A DNA stretch of 64,000 bases from NCBI GenBank assembly GCA_018372435.1, contig JAHAJA010000021.1:1-64000 (forward strand). The letters are read 5' to 3'. Each line of letters opens with the position of its first letter. The stretch's first letter is position 1. Origin of the DNA: Clostridiales bacterium. Lineage in GTDB: Bacteria; Bacillota; Clostridia; Lachnospirales; Lachnospiraceae. A program made the translations under genes and the position numbers. The notes beneath the pieces are model-generated. The model did not search any database and was not told where the DNA came from. It was given only the letters and a program-made list of their open reading frames with translations. This document shows, one piece after another, positions 1 to 8,485 of the stretch.

Positions 1-2286
1 TTTATTGAAGAAAGTCCCATAAGTTAAAAAATTTATATTTTGTGGATCAACATAAGATTCGAGCTTGCCAAATGTAAATTCTGTAATCTCCGGCTTTGTC
101 ATATCTATTTTAATATCTACAGTTTTTACATCAGAAACATTATTAGCGTTATCAACAGCATAAACATAGTATCTTTCATTATTATGCTCACCTGTACAAG
201 TAAATGCATATGTTCCATTTGATATAGGAGCTGTATTTGTTTCTTCTTCTAAAACTTGAGTTTTAGATAATTGCACATTTGACCATACTACTCTTGAAAG
301 TCCTGATGATGGATTCGTTTCAGAATCCTCATCCGTTACGTTTCCATTTACGATATAATCATGGTTTGTCCATTCCATAGCTGGTATTTCAACAACATAT
401 GGTTCCGTTTTATCCATGATGATTTGAATATCTAATCTATTTATTTCCACCCATCTACTTCCTAGTTTTTTTGAGGGATTATAAACTTCAATTTTCGATA
501 TTTTTTTTGAATCTGATATTTCTATCTCAGAATAAGAGGATAAAGAATTCTTTTCTCCATTTATTCTAATTTTCGTATAAGGTAATTGAGGAGTTATGAT
601 TACTTTTGAATCACCATTCAGAAAATTATAGATTTGAGTTTCATCTACAATCTTTGGATATCCACTTATGAGATTGGTAGCCATTAGCTTATAACCTGTT
701 AAATCATCATCTATAGTTTCTATCCTACAAAATTTTATTGTAATAGTATGTGCTTCTGTAATAGGAAGTACATATTGGTATGTTGAATTATCGTCTATAA
801 AGTCAAAATTATAGACTACCTCCCCATCAAGAGAAATCTCCTCAACATCATATTCTTCGTCAGGAACAAGAGTAAGTGTAAGATTCTCCCCATAAATAAT
901 ATTCTGAGTTGTACCTGCTGAAGAATCTCCAACTAAGACTGAACCATTTTCTCCTGTGATAATATTGATATCATATGTATTAATTGCAAATGTAATCGTA
1001 ATGGAATGATCGTTATTAATATTAGAGAACACGTATGTGTATTCGGTTAAATCATTATTATATAAACAATCTGTTTGGATAACTCCATCGATTTCAACAC
1101 TACTAATATGATAATTATTGTCTGCCTTAGCAGTAAAACTTGGGCTATCTCCCTCTTTAAAAATTATAGATCCCCCACTAACTAACATATCTTCGTTTTC
1201 GTCCTGGAATAGCTTTCCTTTCTCACTAAAACTAAATCTTACCTCCCATGTTATTACAGCGAACGTAACTTCAACTATATGGTCAGTATCAATTTCATCA
1301 AAAGAAAAATCGTATTCTACCTTACCAACCGCATCAGTAACCGGTGTATTATCTATCATAAGGGTTTCAATTTGATATCCTTGATCTGCTTTTGCACTTA
1401 CACTCCTACTAGAACCATAAGGAATAGAATCCTCTGATTCCGTGATTGCTCCATTCTCGCCAGCGTTCGTAGTAATTGAAAATTCTTTAATCGAAAGTTT
1501 CCCGTCCAAATCAAGAATATCTGTTTGACTATTTACATTTCCTAAGTACATCGGATTATTATACTTTTCATTTGTTGGAATAACTGTAAAGTCATACGAT
1601 TTATCTTTATAAACTACAGCACAAAAGGATCCATCGTTCTCAAGGTTAACCAAACCATCGTCGTATCCAGTATACGATACCGTACCCCCATCACTATAGG
1701 GATTATCGGCTTCATCTACAATATGTCCCCTAACCTCTATGGTTTCCAATGGTTCAAAATCAATAAGTTCAAAAGATAAGTATGTATCACTAAAAGTTAA
1801 TTCAGATTGGATATACTCTTCATACCCTATCATACCAGTTATTTGAATATCATATATACTACTGGTATTGACAAAATCGTTAAATGTTGCTTTTCCATCT
1901 ACTACGTCTTCTGTTTGAAATACTGTAGGATCTTTACTATTCTGGAGCGTAATAGTAATATTTCCACGAATAGATTGATCAATTACAATTTCAAAAATAG
2001 GTAGATATTCTTCCTCTGTCGCAGGTGGTTCTTCCTCCTCTGTCGTAGGTGGTTCTTCTCCCTCTGTCGTAGGTGGTTCTTCTCCCTCTGTTGTAGGTGG
2101 TTCTTCTTCCTCTGTCTTAGGTGGTTCTTCTCCCTCTGTCGTAGGTAGATTTTCATCCTCTAAAGTAGGTAATCCTTCCGCATACGCATTATTGTAAACC
2201 GCTGCAGATATTACATCAACAAACAAAATTACTATAATAAATATCAAAATAAATCGTTTCATATTTTTTTTAACATATCTATGCAT
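1..2286 (-). CDS. Secreted InlB-like repeat protein (C-terminus off the window)
   Basis: An uninterrupted minus-strand reading frame covers the whole left edge; its stop lies outside the window. I place the start at the ATG at 2286 because AAAGGTG lies 7 nt upstream; an alternative Met is 8 codons in. The N-terminus is a clear signal peptide (basic MHRYVKKNMKR, then an Ile/Val/Phe-rich core, likely cut after AYA). A Pro-Thr-Glu repeat linker follows, then a beta-rich segment, then three copies of the divergent InlB B-repeat-like module (Flg_new_2 type; for example GENGSVLVGDSS, with conserved Y...V..ISLDGE and HTITIKF endings). A further Ig-like region follows. The protein is extracellular, perhaps wall-attached if an anchor lies off-window. 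It follows the WXG100/kinase cluster on the same strand, so shared transcription is plausible. Its ligand cannot be inferred. Confidence 0.8.
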   Translation of the reverse strand, partial: MHRYVKKNMKRFILIFIIVILFVDVISAAVYNNAYAEGLPTLEDENLPTTEGEEPPKTEEEEPPTTEGEEPPTTEGEEPPTTEEEEPPATEEEYLPIFEIVIDQSIRGNITITLQNSKDPTVFQTEDVVDGKATFNDFVNTSSIYDIQITGMIGYEEYIQSELTFSDTYLSFELIDFEPLETIEVRGHIVDEADNPYSDGGTVSYTGYDDGLVNLENDGSFCAVVYKDKSYDFTVIPTNEKYNNPMYLGNVNSQTDILDLDGKLSIKEFSITTNAGENGAITESEDSIPYGSSRSVSAKADQGYQIETLMIDNTPVTDAVGKVEYDFSFDEIDTDHIVEVTFAVITWEVRFSFSEKGKLFQDENEDMLVSGGSIIFKEGDSPSFTAKADNNYHISSVEIDGVIQTDCLYNNDLTEYTYVFSNINNDHSITITFAINTYDINIITGENGSVLVGDSSAGTTQNIIYGENLTLTLVPDEEYDVEEISLDGEVVYNFDFIDDNSTYQYVLPITEAHTITIKFCRIETIDDDLTGYKLMATNLISGYPKIVDETQIYNFLNGDSKVIITPQLPYTKIRINGEKNSLSSYSEIEISDSKKISKIEVYNPSKKLGSRWVEINRLDIQIIMDKTEPYVVEIPAMEWTNHDYIVNGNVTDEDSETNPSSGLSRVVWSNVQLSKTQVLEEETNTAPISNGTYAFTCTGEHNNERYYVYAVDNANNVSDVKTVDIKIDMTKPEITEFTFGKLESYVDPQNINFLTYGTFFNK
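2003..2160 (-). repeat. 24-bp coding tandem repeat (PPTTEGEE linker)
   Basis: About six imperfect 24-bp units encode repeats of the eight-residue pattern PP(T/K)TE(G/E)EE just after the signal peptide of the secreted protein. The acidic, Pro/Thr-rich spacer is typical of stalks that hold a domain away from the wall. The units differ at only a few bases, so copy number may vary between strains by slippage. Confidence 0.85.
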
Positions 2287-2332
2287 ATTATTACACCTTT
2301 CATATTCGTTGAAATAATAACATTGAGTTGTG

Positions 2333-2662
2333 TTATTTCTTACTTTCTTTTTGACTGTTTAAAACTGCTGAAAATTCTTTATAGAATTTTCCCTTTGTTC
2401 TATTTCTCTTATATTTATAAAAATACATTAGAAATCCTATCAAAAAGCACACTACTGTCATACATACAAAACCTACTAAAGGTATCATTACAAAAGGTGA
2501 ATTATATTTTAAATCTAGTGCACTTTCTAATTTAGGATATAATTCAGAGTATATAAGTATTGCAAACACTACAGAAAAAGAAACAACGAAACATAGTAAG
2601 CTTTTAAAGTAAGCCTTTATGATATACTTAATAATCAAAACCATTCCAGATTCCTTCTTCAT
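2333..2662 (-). CDS. Small two-helix membrane protein
   Basis: 109 aa with two clear hydrophobic segments, roughly residues 18-38 and 55-80. A basic N-terminus precedes the first (MKKESGMVLIIKYIIK) and a charged Lys/Arg-rich cytoplasmic tail follows the second (YKYKRNRTKGKFYK). I recognise no family. The start lies two bases past the stop of the upstream kinase gene, so the two are translationally coupled. Co-location suggests a membrane accessory of the kinase/WXG100 cluster, but that is only inference from position. Confidence 0.7.
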   Translation of the reverse strand: MKKESGMVLIIKYIIKAYFKSLLCFVVSFSVVFAILIYSELYPKLESALDLKYNSPFVMIPLVGFVCMTVVCFLIGFLMYFYKYKRNRTKGKFYKEFSAVLNSQKESKK

Positions 2663-2664
2663 TG

Positions 2665-4542
2665 TTATTCCTCCTTCGTAGTAATATTCTTTAAGAATTC
2701 CTTTATTTCAGGTCTACTTATACCTTTACTCTTTGATATAATTGCTATACTTTCGTCATTGTCTAGCACATTCTTGAGCTTTACAACTGCATTGTGAAAT
2801 CTTACATTTTTTTGGTATTCTTCCAAAGTATCATAGGCCTGAACAATGTCAGTTTTACCTACTTCAACATTAAAGATTGCCCTTGCTAGTTCATAACCAA
2901 TGCTTTCATCTTTGGGATTTAATTTGATAATTTCAGTAGATATTTCTTTGAACTTTCTTGTATTCGCATTTTCCATTATTTCATCAATACTCTGTGCTAA
3001 CGAATCTTGATTGCCAACCAGTTCTAGAAGTTCTACAAGCAAAGTAGCTTCAAAATCAGATATACTTCCATCTTGGTACGTAAAACTTGCTACCATCTTA
3101 TAGTTATTAGCCTTGCTATTAGCAGGAGCAGTGGTTATTAAATCGATAGCAATCTCGTCCAATTTATAGAACTGTGTATCATTATATGTACTAATTAAAT
3201 TATTCCATTTACTCTGAGCAATATTAAATGCCATGCTTCGATAAATAAAATAAATAATTAAAAATAAAGAGAATGACGCAAGCATAATACCACACGATTT
3301 AAATGCATTTTTAACTTTAATATTTTCCTCTTTTATAATCGTTGGTGCAGAGTCCTTTGCATTTTCAATATCCTTTTTTAATTCCTTATATGAATGGTAA
3401 TACTCCTTATTGTTCAAGTTGATATAATTCTTATTTCGTTTTTTTGTACACTTTTTAATTATAGTTTCTAGTTTCTTATGATAGAAAATAGAGGTACAAG
3501 AGAAATCTCTGTTACAATAAATATCATCATATAAAAAATTTTCTTTATAGAAATCATGCATATCAGCTGAAAATTGCTCATTTTTAGTAACAAGTTCAAA
3601 AAGATTCAAGCATTCCCAAAATGTCACTCCCCATGAGAAGATATCACTTTCAATGGACATTTTTCCCAATTCAATATCTCCTGTAAATGGAAATAATGAA
3701 TCTTCAGAAGCTGTTGTATAGCATTCTGGAGCAGCATACCCTAAAGTGCCATATTCATATGGTTTTTCTAGTGTTTCATTCTTGTTATAATCTGCCTCTG
3801 ATAAGTTGCTGAGAGCAAAACGATTAGCATTCGTAACCTTTTTTGATCTACCAAAATCTATAAGAACTAACTCTTTTCCATATCTGGTCACCATTATATT
3901 CTCAGGCTTTATATCTAAATGCAAAATATGTTTTTGTTCTGTCACAAACTCCAAAATCTCACACAAGTTAATCATAAAAAGCATAATCTGATTTTGATAT
4001 TTCAAAATATTATCATAATTGTAGCTAAGATTGACAGCTGCCTTTTCTTCTTTACTAAACTCCGGATAGTTAACAACTTTACTGAGTCCATTGTCTAGTA
4101 ATTCGATCTTTCTAAGCTTCCAGTATTCCTCTCTACAATATTCCTCAAGCGACCAACCATCAATAAATTCTTCAATTACACAAAAATATGATGTATTATC
4201 AATTACGCCAGTATTATTTCTATTACAAACCAAACTAAAGTCGCCCATATCTCCAACTACATCTTCAATTCGTACAATCGATCTACACTCTCTAAGTTCT
4301 TCAAATATCTTACATTCTTCATTCTTAAAGATTTCTAAACGATTTACAACTTTTCCGTCCCATATAATAGATTTGGGTTTAAACTTTAAAACACAAGAGA
4401 ACTGAAGTCCACCGTCTAGCTTAGTTTTGAGTCCTTTATAAACAATGCTTTCTGTACCAATAGCTATAAAACCATCTTTATTAATACCATAAGATGTATC
4501 AATAATATAACGGTATGAATTACCAACTAATTCACTACTCAT
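2665..4542 (-). CDS. Membrane-anchored Ser/Thr protein kinase
   Basis: 625 aa. The N-terminal half is a Hanks-type kinase. It has an ATP-loop-like IGTESIVYKG near residue 28, candidate Lys53 in VLKFK, the catalytic loop HLDIKPEN (208-215), DFG (229-231), GTLGYAAPE in the activation segment (266-272), and the SDIFSWGVTFWE helix. One transmembrane helix lies at about 417-435. The last ~190 residues would be extracellular and helical; they look unlike the PASTA repeats of PrkC/Stk kinases. The glycine loop is degenerate. The gene overlaps the upstream 53-aa gene by 8 nt and sits behind a WXG100 gene. Kinases with this layout are known around type VII secretion loci, so it probably signals in that system; the substrate is unknown. 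Confidence 0.88.
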   Translation of the reverse strand: MSSELVGNSYRYIIDTSYGINKDGFIAIGTESIVYKGLKTKLDGGLQFSCVLKFKPKSIIWDGKVVNRLEIFKNEECKIFEELRECRSIVRIEDVVGDMGDFSLVCNRNNTGVIDNTSYFCVIEEFIDGWSLEEYCREEYWKLRKIELLDNGLSKVVNYPEFSKEEKAAVNLSYNYDNILKYQNQIMLFMINLCEILEFVTEQKHILHLDIKPENIMVTRYGKELVLIDFGRSKKVTNANRFALSNLSEADYNKNETLEKPYEYGTLGYAAPECYTTASEDSLFPFTGDIELGKMSIESDIFSWGVTFWECLNLFELVTKNEQFSADMHDFYKENFLYDDIYCNRDFSCTSIFYHKKLETIIKKCTKKRNKNYINLNNKEYYHSYKELKKDIENAKDSAPTIIKEENIKVKNAFKSCGIMLASFSLFLIIYFIYRSMAFNIAQSKWNNLISTYNDTQFYKLDEIAIDLITTAPANSKANNYKMVASFTYQDGSISDFEATLLVELLELVGNQDSLAQSIDEIMENANTRKFKEISTEIIKLNPKDESIGYELARAIFNVEVGKTDIVQAYDTLEEYQKNVRFHNAVVKLKNVLDNDESIAIISKSKGISRPEIKEFLKNITTKEE

Positions 4543-4696
4543 ACTTATCTATACTCCCTTTTTGATCCTCAGCAAAAATCAAAGAATATATTGATTCTTG
4601 TGCATTTTCCTGAAGTACTGACAACTTCTTTATTTGTGATTTATCATTTTTTAATACATCTGGTATTTTAGCATCGCCAATATCTGGTCTACTCAT
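4535..4696 (-). CDS. Small conserved-position 53-aa protein
   Basis: A complete short gene: ATG at 4696, GAGGG 9 nt upstream, 53 codons, and a TAG that overlaps the start of the kinase gene (TATGAGTAG arrangement, 8-nt overlap). The product begins MSRPDIGDAKIPDVLK and is soluble, acidic/basic mixed and probably helical (KNDKSQIKKLSVLQENAQES). I recognise no family. Position between a WXG100 gene and the kinase, plus tight coupling, argues that it is real and belongs to the same system. It could be a small WXG-like partner or a kinase substrate, both inference. Confidence 0.65.
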   Translation of the reverse strand: MSRPDIGDAKIPDVLKNDKSQIKKLSVLQENAQESIYSLIFAEDQKGSIDKYE

Positions 4697-4746
4697 AAGA
4701 CTCTACCCTCTTCAATTCGTATTTTTTATTGCTACTCTTCTGCTTT

Positions 4747-5061
4747 CTATTCAGATTGCGGATTTTTATTAAACTCTCCAAGTTCATCATCAAGTTTCAA
4801 GTAATTATCCTTCACGTCTTTTACAGCACCGTTATTAATTACATCTAATATATCCTTTATTCCACCGATGTTTTCAAGAATATGATTTACTTCCTTCTTG
4901 TATGCATCGGCTCCATCACCTTTCCATTTATCTAGTAATGTAGCATTAATCTCATTAAATTGTTCCTTGATAGCATCAAATTCAGTTATTGCTTCTTCAC
5001 TTTCTTTTTCAAATTGCATAATCTTATCAATGTCAGCTGATACAAAAGCAGTTCCTGCCAT
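4747..5061 (-). CDS. WXG100 (ESAT-6-like) secreted protein
   Basis: 104 aa from the ATG at 5061, which has AAAGG 9 nt upstream; a longer TTG reading 8 codons earlier would overlap that site. It has the family length, two helices and a WKG turn (LLDKWKGDGADAYKKE), the WXG signature of ESAT-6/YukE-like substrates of type VII secretion. The C-terminal helix ends with charged residues. The usual FtsK-like EssC ATPase is not visible here, so the exporter must lie elsewhere or left of the window. First gene of the minus-strand cluster running to the left edge. Confidence 0.85.
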   Translation of the reverse strand: MAGTAFVSADIDKIMQFEKESEEAITEFDAIKEQFNEINATLLDKWKGDGADAYKKEVNHILENIGGIKDILDVINNGAVKDVKDNYLKLDDELGEFNKNPQSE

Positions 5062-5300
5062 AATAATCATCCTTTCATTTATCAAATTTCTTTTACTTAA
5101 TCTGCTATGTGCAAAATATTGTAACCATATTAACTTACTATTTTATACTATCTCTTAAGAAGAATTATCATATGCATTGCTATATGTATACCCCAAATTC
5201 AATATTTATAATTTATTTCCTTATTTTATCATATTTTTAGAAATTATACCACATTTAAATCAAGTATGCAAATATATGTTATATATTGTAAGCGCTAAAT

Positions 5301-5340
5301 AAAAAAGTAAATTCCAGTTGATTCGGAACTGGAATTTACT
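5301..5340 (-). terminator. Rho-independent terminator of the DHHW/MBOAT operon
   Basis: A perfect 14-bp inverted repeat (AGTAAATTCCAGTT, 7-nt loop) followed on the minus strand by six T. It lies 16 bp past the stop of the DHHW gene. Confidence 0.85.
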
Positions 5341-5356
5341 ATATAATTTAACCTAT

Positions 5357-6496
5357 TTATTTTAGAAATTTTATTGAATTCTTATCTTTTACAAAATTCA
5401 TTGTATTATATAGTACTAGTACATCCGTAATCTCATTATCTTCTACAAACTCTTCAACTCCACCATTAAAGTAACGAAAATCGATCATATAGGTTTCTTC
5501 ATAATGATTAACAGCCAAAGGAACGAACGAATGGGCATAGGAATCTTTAATTACCAAAAGCCTTCTTCCATTCTTATTATTCGTATTAACTTTTACTAAA
5601 GCGTTATTTCCACCCATATATACAGAATATTTATCTTTCCCCTCTAATTGGCTTAAATCATATAAAGTATCCGTTTCATCAGTCAAATTATAAAGTAATT
5701 GATAATTCATATCTTCTTTTATTTCATATAGATAGATATCATCTGGTTCTACATTCACGTTGACTTTTGAATGCAAAGTACCATAGAACTGATCAGATCC
5801 TAAGGTAATATCAAATTGTTCCCTACTAAGTGGCGTAAATCCTGCATCCTTAGCCCATTGCTCATATGCATAAAATGCGCCAAGTGTTGTCCAGTGGTGA
5901 TCAGTACGATAATAAATGTACTCTTCTTTATGTTGATTAAAAACATCCCTTACATCAATGAAGGTACCTTTTGGTAGAGATTCTATTACTTCATTCATGT
6001 AGGCCTCTTGATCATATCCAGTAGCAAATGGAGGTAATTTGTCCTTTAATATCTCCGATGCTGTAGGAACCAACATAACATTTACTCGGTCCTCCCCAAG
6101 TTTCTCTACTGATTTTTCAACAAATTCTGTTAAGCGGTCCTTATTTTTTTCCGCCTGTTCTTTAGATACATCACTCTTATTATGTTTTTCAATCAAATAG
6201 TCATCTTTTGCAAAATATACAGAATTAATGTCAAGCTTAAGCAAAGCTCTCTCTGCCGTAGTTTTTAAACTAATCCAATTATCCCTAAAAACAAACTGAT
6301 CATTGATATATTCATCTAGCCCATTCATATATTCCCCATTGATTAACTTTGCATTGGTGTATTTCGGTAATTCTGCTAAAAACCTATTTTCATTTTCAGA
6401 AAATTTTCTCTCAGGAGTGACAAGATTACATATGATAAGTCCTGACCACAATAAGGCAAATAGATAGAAAAATATTTTGTTAAATGTAAGTTTCAT
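5357..6496 (-). CDS. DHHW-family O-acetylation protein (AlgX/AlgJ-like)
   Basis: 379 aa from ATG at 6496, chosen because AAGGAGG is 6 nt upstream; the in-frame TTG two codons earlier is too close. It has an N-terminal signal anchor (FFYLFALLWSGLIICN). The conserved FRDNW motif follows near residue 75, and then the family signature TDHHWTTLGAFYAYEQW, where DH plus a distant Ser (IKDSYAHSF) form an SGNH-like catalytic set. In known systems this type of protein works outside the membrane with an MBOAT partner to move acetyl groups to extracellular polysaccharide or wall polymers. The MBOAT gene lies directly upstream with a short gap. Confidence 0.85.
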   Translation of the reverse strand: MKLTFNKIFFYLFALLWSGLIICNLVTPERKFSENENRFLAELPKYTNAKLINGEYMNGLDEYINDQFVFRDNWISLKTTAERALLKLDINSVYFAKDDYLIEKHNKSDVSKEQAEKNKDRLTEFVEKSVEKLGEDRVNVMLVPTASEILKDKLPPFATGYDQEAYMNEVIESLPKGTFIDVRDVFNQHKEEYIYYRTDHHWTTLGAFYAYEQWAKDAGFTPLSREQFDITLGSDQFYGTLHSKVNVNVEPDDIYLYEIKEDMNYQLLYNLTDETDTLYDLSQLEGKDKYSVYMGGNNALVKVNTNNKNGRRLLVIKDSYAHSFVPLAVNHYEETYMIDFRYFNGGVEEFVEDNEITDVLVLYNTMNFVKDKNSIKFLK

Positions 6497-6507
6497 ATGC
6501 AACCTCC

Positions 6508-7914
6508 TTAGAATCTAAAATACAAAAATGGATTATAGGTGCTGTCAACAAGATACGCAACACATACTAGAAACACGAAGGCATATACGAAAGTGCCACA
6601 AATAAAAACATATTTTTTAGTTGTATTCTCAGTGAAATTAATCAACTTCTTTAAATGTGGAGTTGAGAAATATGCCGCTAGGACAAATATAACTCCATAA
6701 CTTAACAGATAGTATAAGCCTTCCTGATTAATTAACGGAACACCACCAAATCCAAACATTCCCAATAGATAATTCTTAAGTTCATTAAGGTTCTCAAAGT
6801 AAAAGATAGCCCAGCTAATCATAACAAGAAAAATCGTATATACATGCCTGAAGAACGAAGGAATTTTATCAAGTATTTTTAATAAGAAATACTTTTCCGC
6901 TATTAATAACACTGCGAAATACAATCCCCAAAAGATAAAATTCCATGATGCCCCGTGCCAAAATCCTGTCAAAGCCCATACAATAAGTAAATTTCTAAGA
7001 TGTTTTAACTTAGAGCATCGATTGCCACCAAGGGGAATATATACATAATCCCGAAACCACGCCCCTAGCGTTATATGCCAACGACGCCAGAACTCAGTGA
7101 TACTCTTTGAGATATACGGGTAGTTGAAGTTTTCATCGAAATTAAGCCCGAAGATCCTAGCAAGACCAATTGCCATATCTGAGTAACCAGAGAAATCAAA
7201 ATATATTTGAAACGTATACGCTAGAATACCAATCCAATATAATAGTACAGACGGATCTCCCGCAGCACCACTGGATATTTGGCTCCATAGTAGCCCTACA
7301 TTATTAGCTATCAATACTTTTTTCCCAAGTCCTATGATAAAACGACGCATCCCTATGGAAAAACTATCCTGAGTAAGCATATGGTCATCTAAGTCGTTTT
7401 CTACTGTCACATATCGAACGATAGGACCCGCTATAATCTGAGGGAACAATGTAGTATAGGCAAGGTAATTGTAATATTTTTTTTCACAACTTGTTGTTCC
7501 TCTATACACATCAATGGCATAAGATATGGACTGGAAGGAGTTAAAAGATACTCCAATTGGAAGGATTATCTCTATAAATGGAGAACTCATCCCAAACAAT
7601 CCAAATAAGTTACCTAATAAAAAGTTCGTATATTTAAAGAATATTAATACACCTAAATTGCTACATACGGATATTAACATATAGATACGACGACGCTTTT
7701 TATTGTCACGATGTTTTTCCATTAACTTTGCGCATACAAAATCTTCTAATGATAGAAATAACATTATCGGTATAAACCGAATTTCTCCCCATGCATAGAA
7801 TACAAAACTAGCAATTATCATTACCAAGTTTTTTAATTTACTTGGAGCTAAATAGTAAATTATGATTAATGCCGGTAGAAAATAAAACAAAAAAGTTATA
7901 CTGCTAAAAACCAT
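6508..7914 (-). CDS. MBOAT O-acyltransferase (AlgI/DltB-like)
   Basis: 468-aa polytopic membrane protein of usual MBOAT length. The family landmarks are present: YAIDVYRG, the PQIIAGPIVRY segment, FDFSGYSDMAIGLARIFG, WRRWHITLGAWFRDYVYIPLGGNR and GFWHGASWNF containing the presumed catalytic His. It would carry acetyl groups across the membrane for the downstream DHHW protein, giving O-acetylation of an envelope polymer. The polymer cannot be named from this window; alginate is unlikely in this host. The two genes end at a strong terminator and form a two-gene operon. Confidence 0.92.
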   Translation of the reverse strand: MVFSSITFLFYFLPALIIIYYLAPSKLKNLVMIIASFVFYAWGEIRFIPIMLFLSLEDFVCAKLMEKHRDNKKRRRIYMLISVCSNLGVLIFFKYTNFLLGNLFGLFGMSSPFIEIILPIGVSFNSFQSISYAIDVYRGTTSCEKKYYNYLAYTTLFPQIIAGPIVRYVTVENDLDDHMLTQDSFSIGMRRFIIGLGKKVLIANNVGLLWSQISSGAAGDPSVLLYWIGILAYTFQIYFDFSGYSDMAIGLARIFGLNFDENFNYPYISKSITEFWRRWHITLGAWFRDYVYIPLGGNRCSKLKHLRNLLIVWALTGFWHGASWNFIFWGLYFAVLLIAEKYFLLKILDKIPSFFRHVYTIFLVMISWAIFYFENLNELKNYLLGMFGFGGVPLINQEGLYYLLSYGVIFVLAAYFSTPHLKKLINFTENTTKKYVFICGTFVYAFVFLVCVAYLVDSTYNPFLYFRF

Positions 7915-8071
7915 GTAAAATTCCTCATTCCTTCTTTTGTTTTATAGTTTCAAAACTAAACTACATCTACTTATTATTCGTAAAATATCTAAAAAAGTTA
8001 CACCTTAAAAAATATTTATTTTATAAATTTCATTCATTCTGGTAGTGTAAACAATCTTGTTTCTACAATAC

Positions 8072-8130
8072 AAAAAACTCCTTCTTAGTTAAGAATAATA
8101 ATATACATTCTTAACTTAAAAGGAGTTTTT
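8072..8130 (-). terminator. Terminator after the DUF1576 operon
   Basis: A long inverted repeat (AAAAACTCCTT...AAGAAT / ATTCTTAACTT...AAGGAGTTTTT) immediately past the stop at 8132, with T-runs on both ends, so it may work in both directions. Confidence 0.8.
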
Positions 8131-8131
8131 A

Positions 8132-8485
8132 TTATGCTTTTCTTAATAACTGAATATGCAAGTCTTTTCCTTTTTTAGAGACATTTGCTTTATCCACCAT
8201 AGCTCCAACAAGATGAAGTTCATCACTGGAATCATCTTCTCCAACTAACTGCCAATAATAACCTTCAATTTCATATTGACGTTGCGTATTCAAATTATAT
8301 TCTATCTTTTGTATAAATTCTTCTTCATAATCACACTCATATTGAATTATGATAATTTCCGTATTTCGTTCATTTGTTGAAATCTTTGTATTAACTTTTA
8401 TATCAATGTTCTCTGCCCCATTTAATAGGAACAAAGTTAATATTTCACTCACTATCTGAGCTATTTTCTTTGCTTCGTGTCTCAT
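8132..8485 (-). CDS. Uncharacterised 117-aa protein coupled to DUF1576
   Basis: Starts at the ATG at 8485, whose A of ATG shares a base with the stop of the upstream gene (TGATG), a stop-start coupling; AAGGAG lies upstream inside that gene. Soluble alpha/beta protein with an N-terminal helix (HEAKKIAQIVSEILTLFL), alternating strands, then SDELHLVGAMVDKANVSKK. The helix followed by strands loosely recalls a GHKL ATPase-like or regulatory fold, but I see no ATP-binding N or G boxes. Function unknown; the coupling implies a role with the DUF1576 membrane protein. Confidence 0.65.
   Translation of the reverse strand: MRHEAKKIAQIVSEILTLFLLNGAENIDIKVNTKISTNERNTEIIIIQYECDYEEEFIQKIEYNLNTQRQYEIEGYYWQLVGEDDSSDELHLVGAMVDKANVSKKGKDLHIQLLRKA

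Noticed and set aside
1..5061. Complete type VII secretion locus
   Set aside because: Only WXG100, kinase and partners are visible; no EssC/EccC-type FtsK ATPase or LXG toxin in the window.
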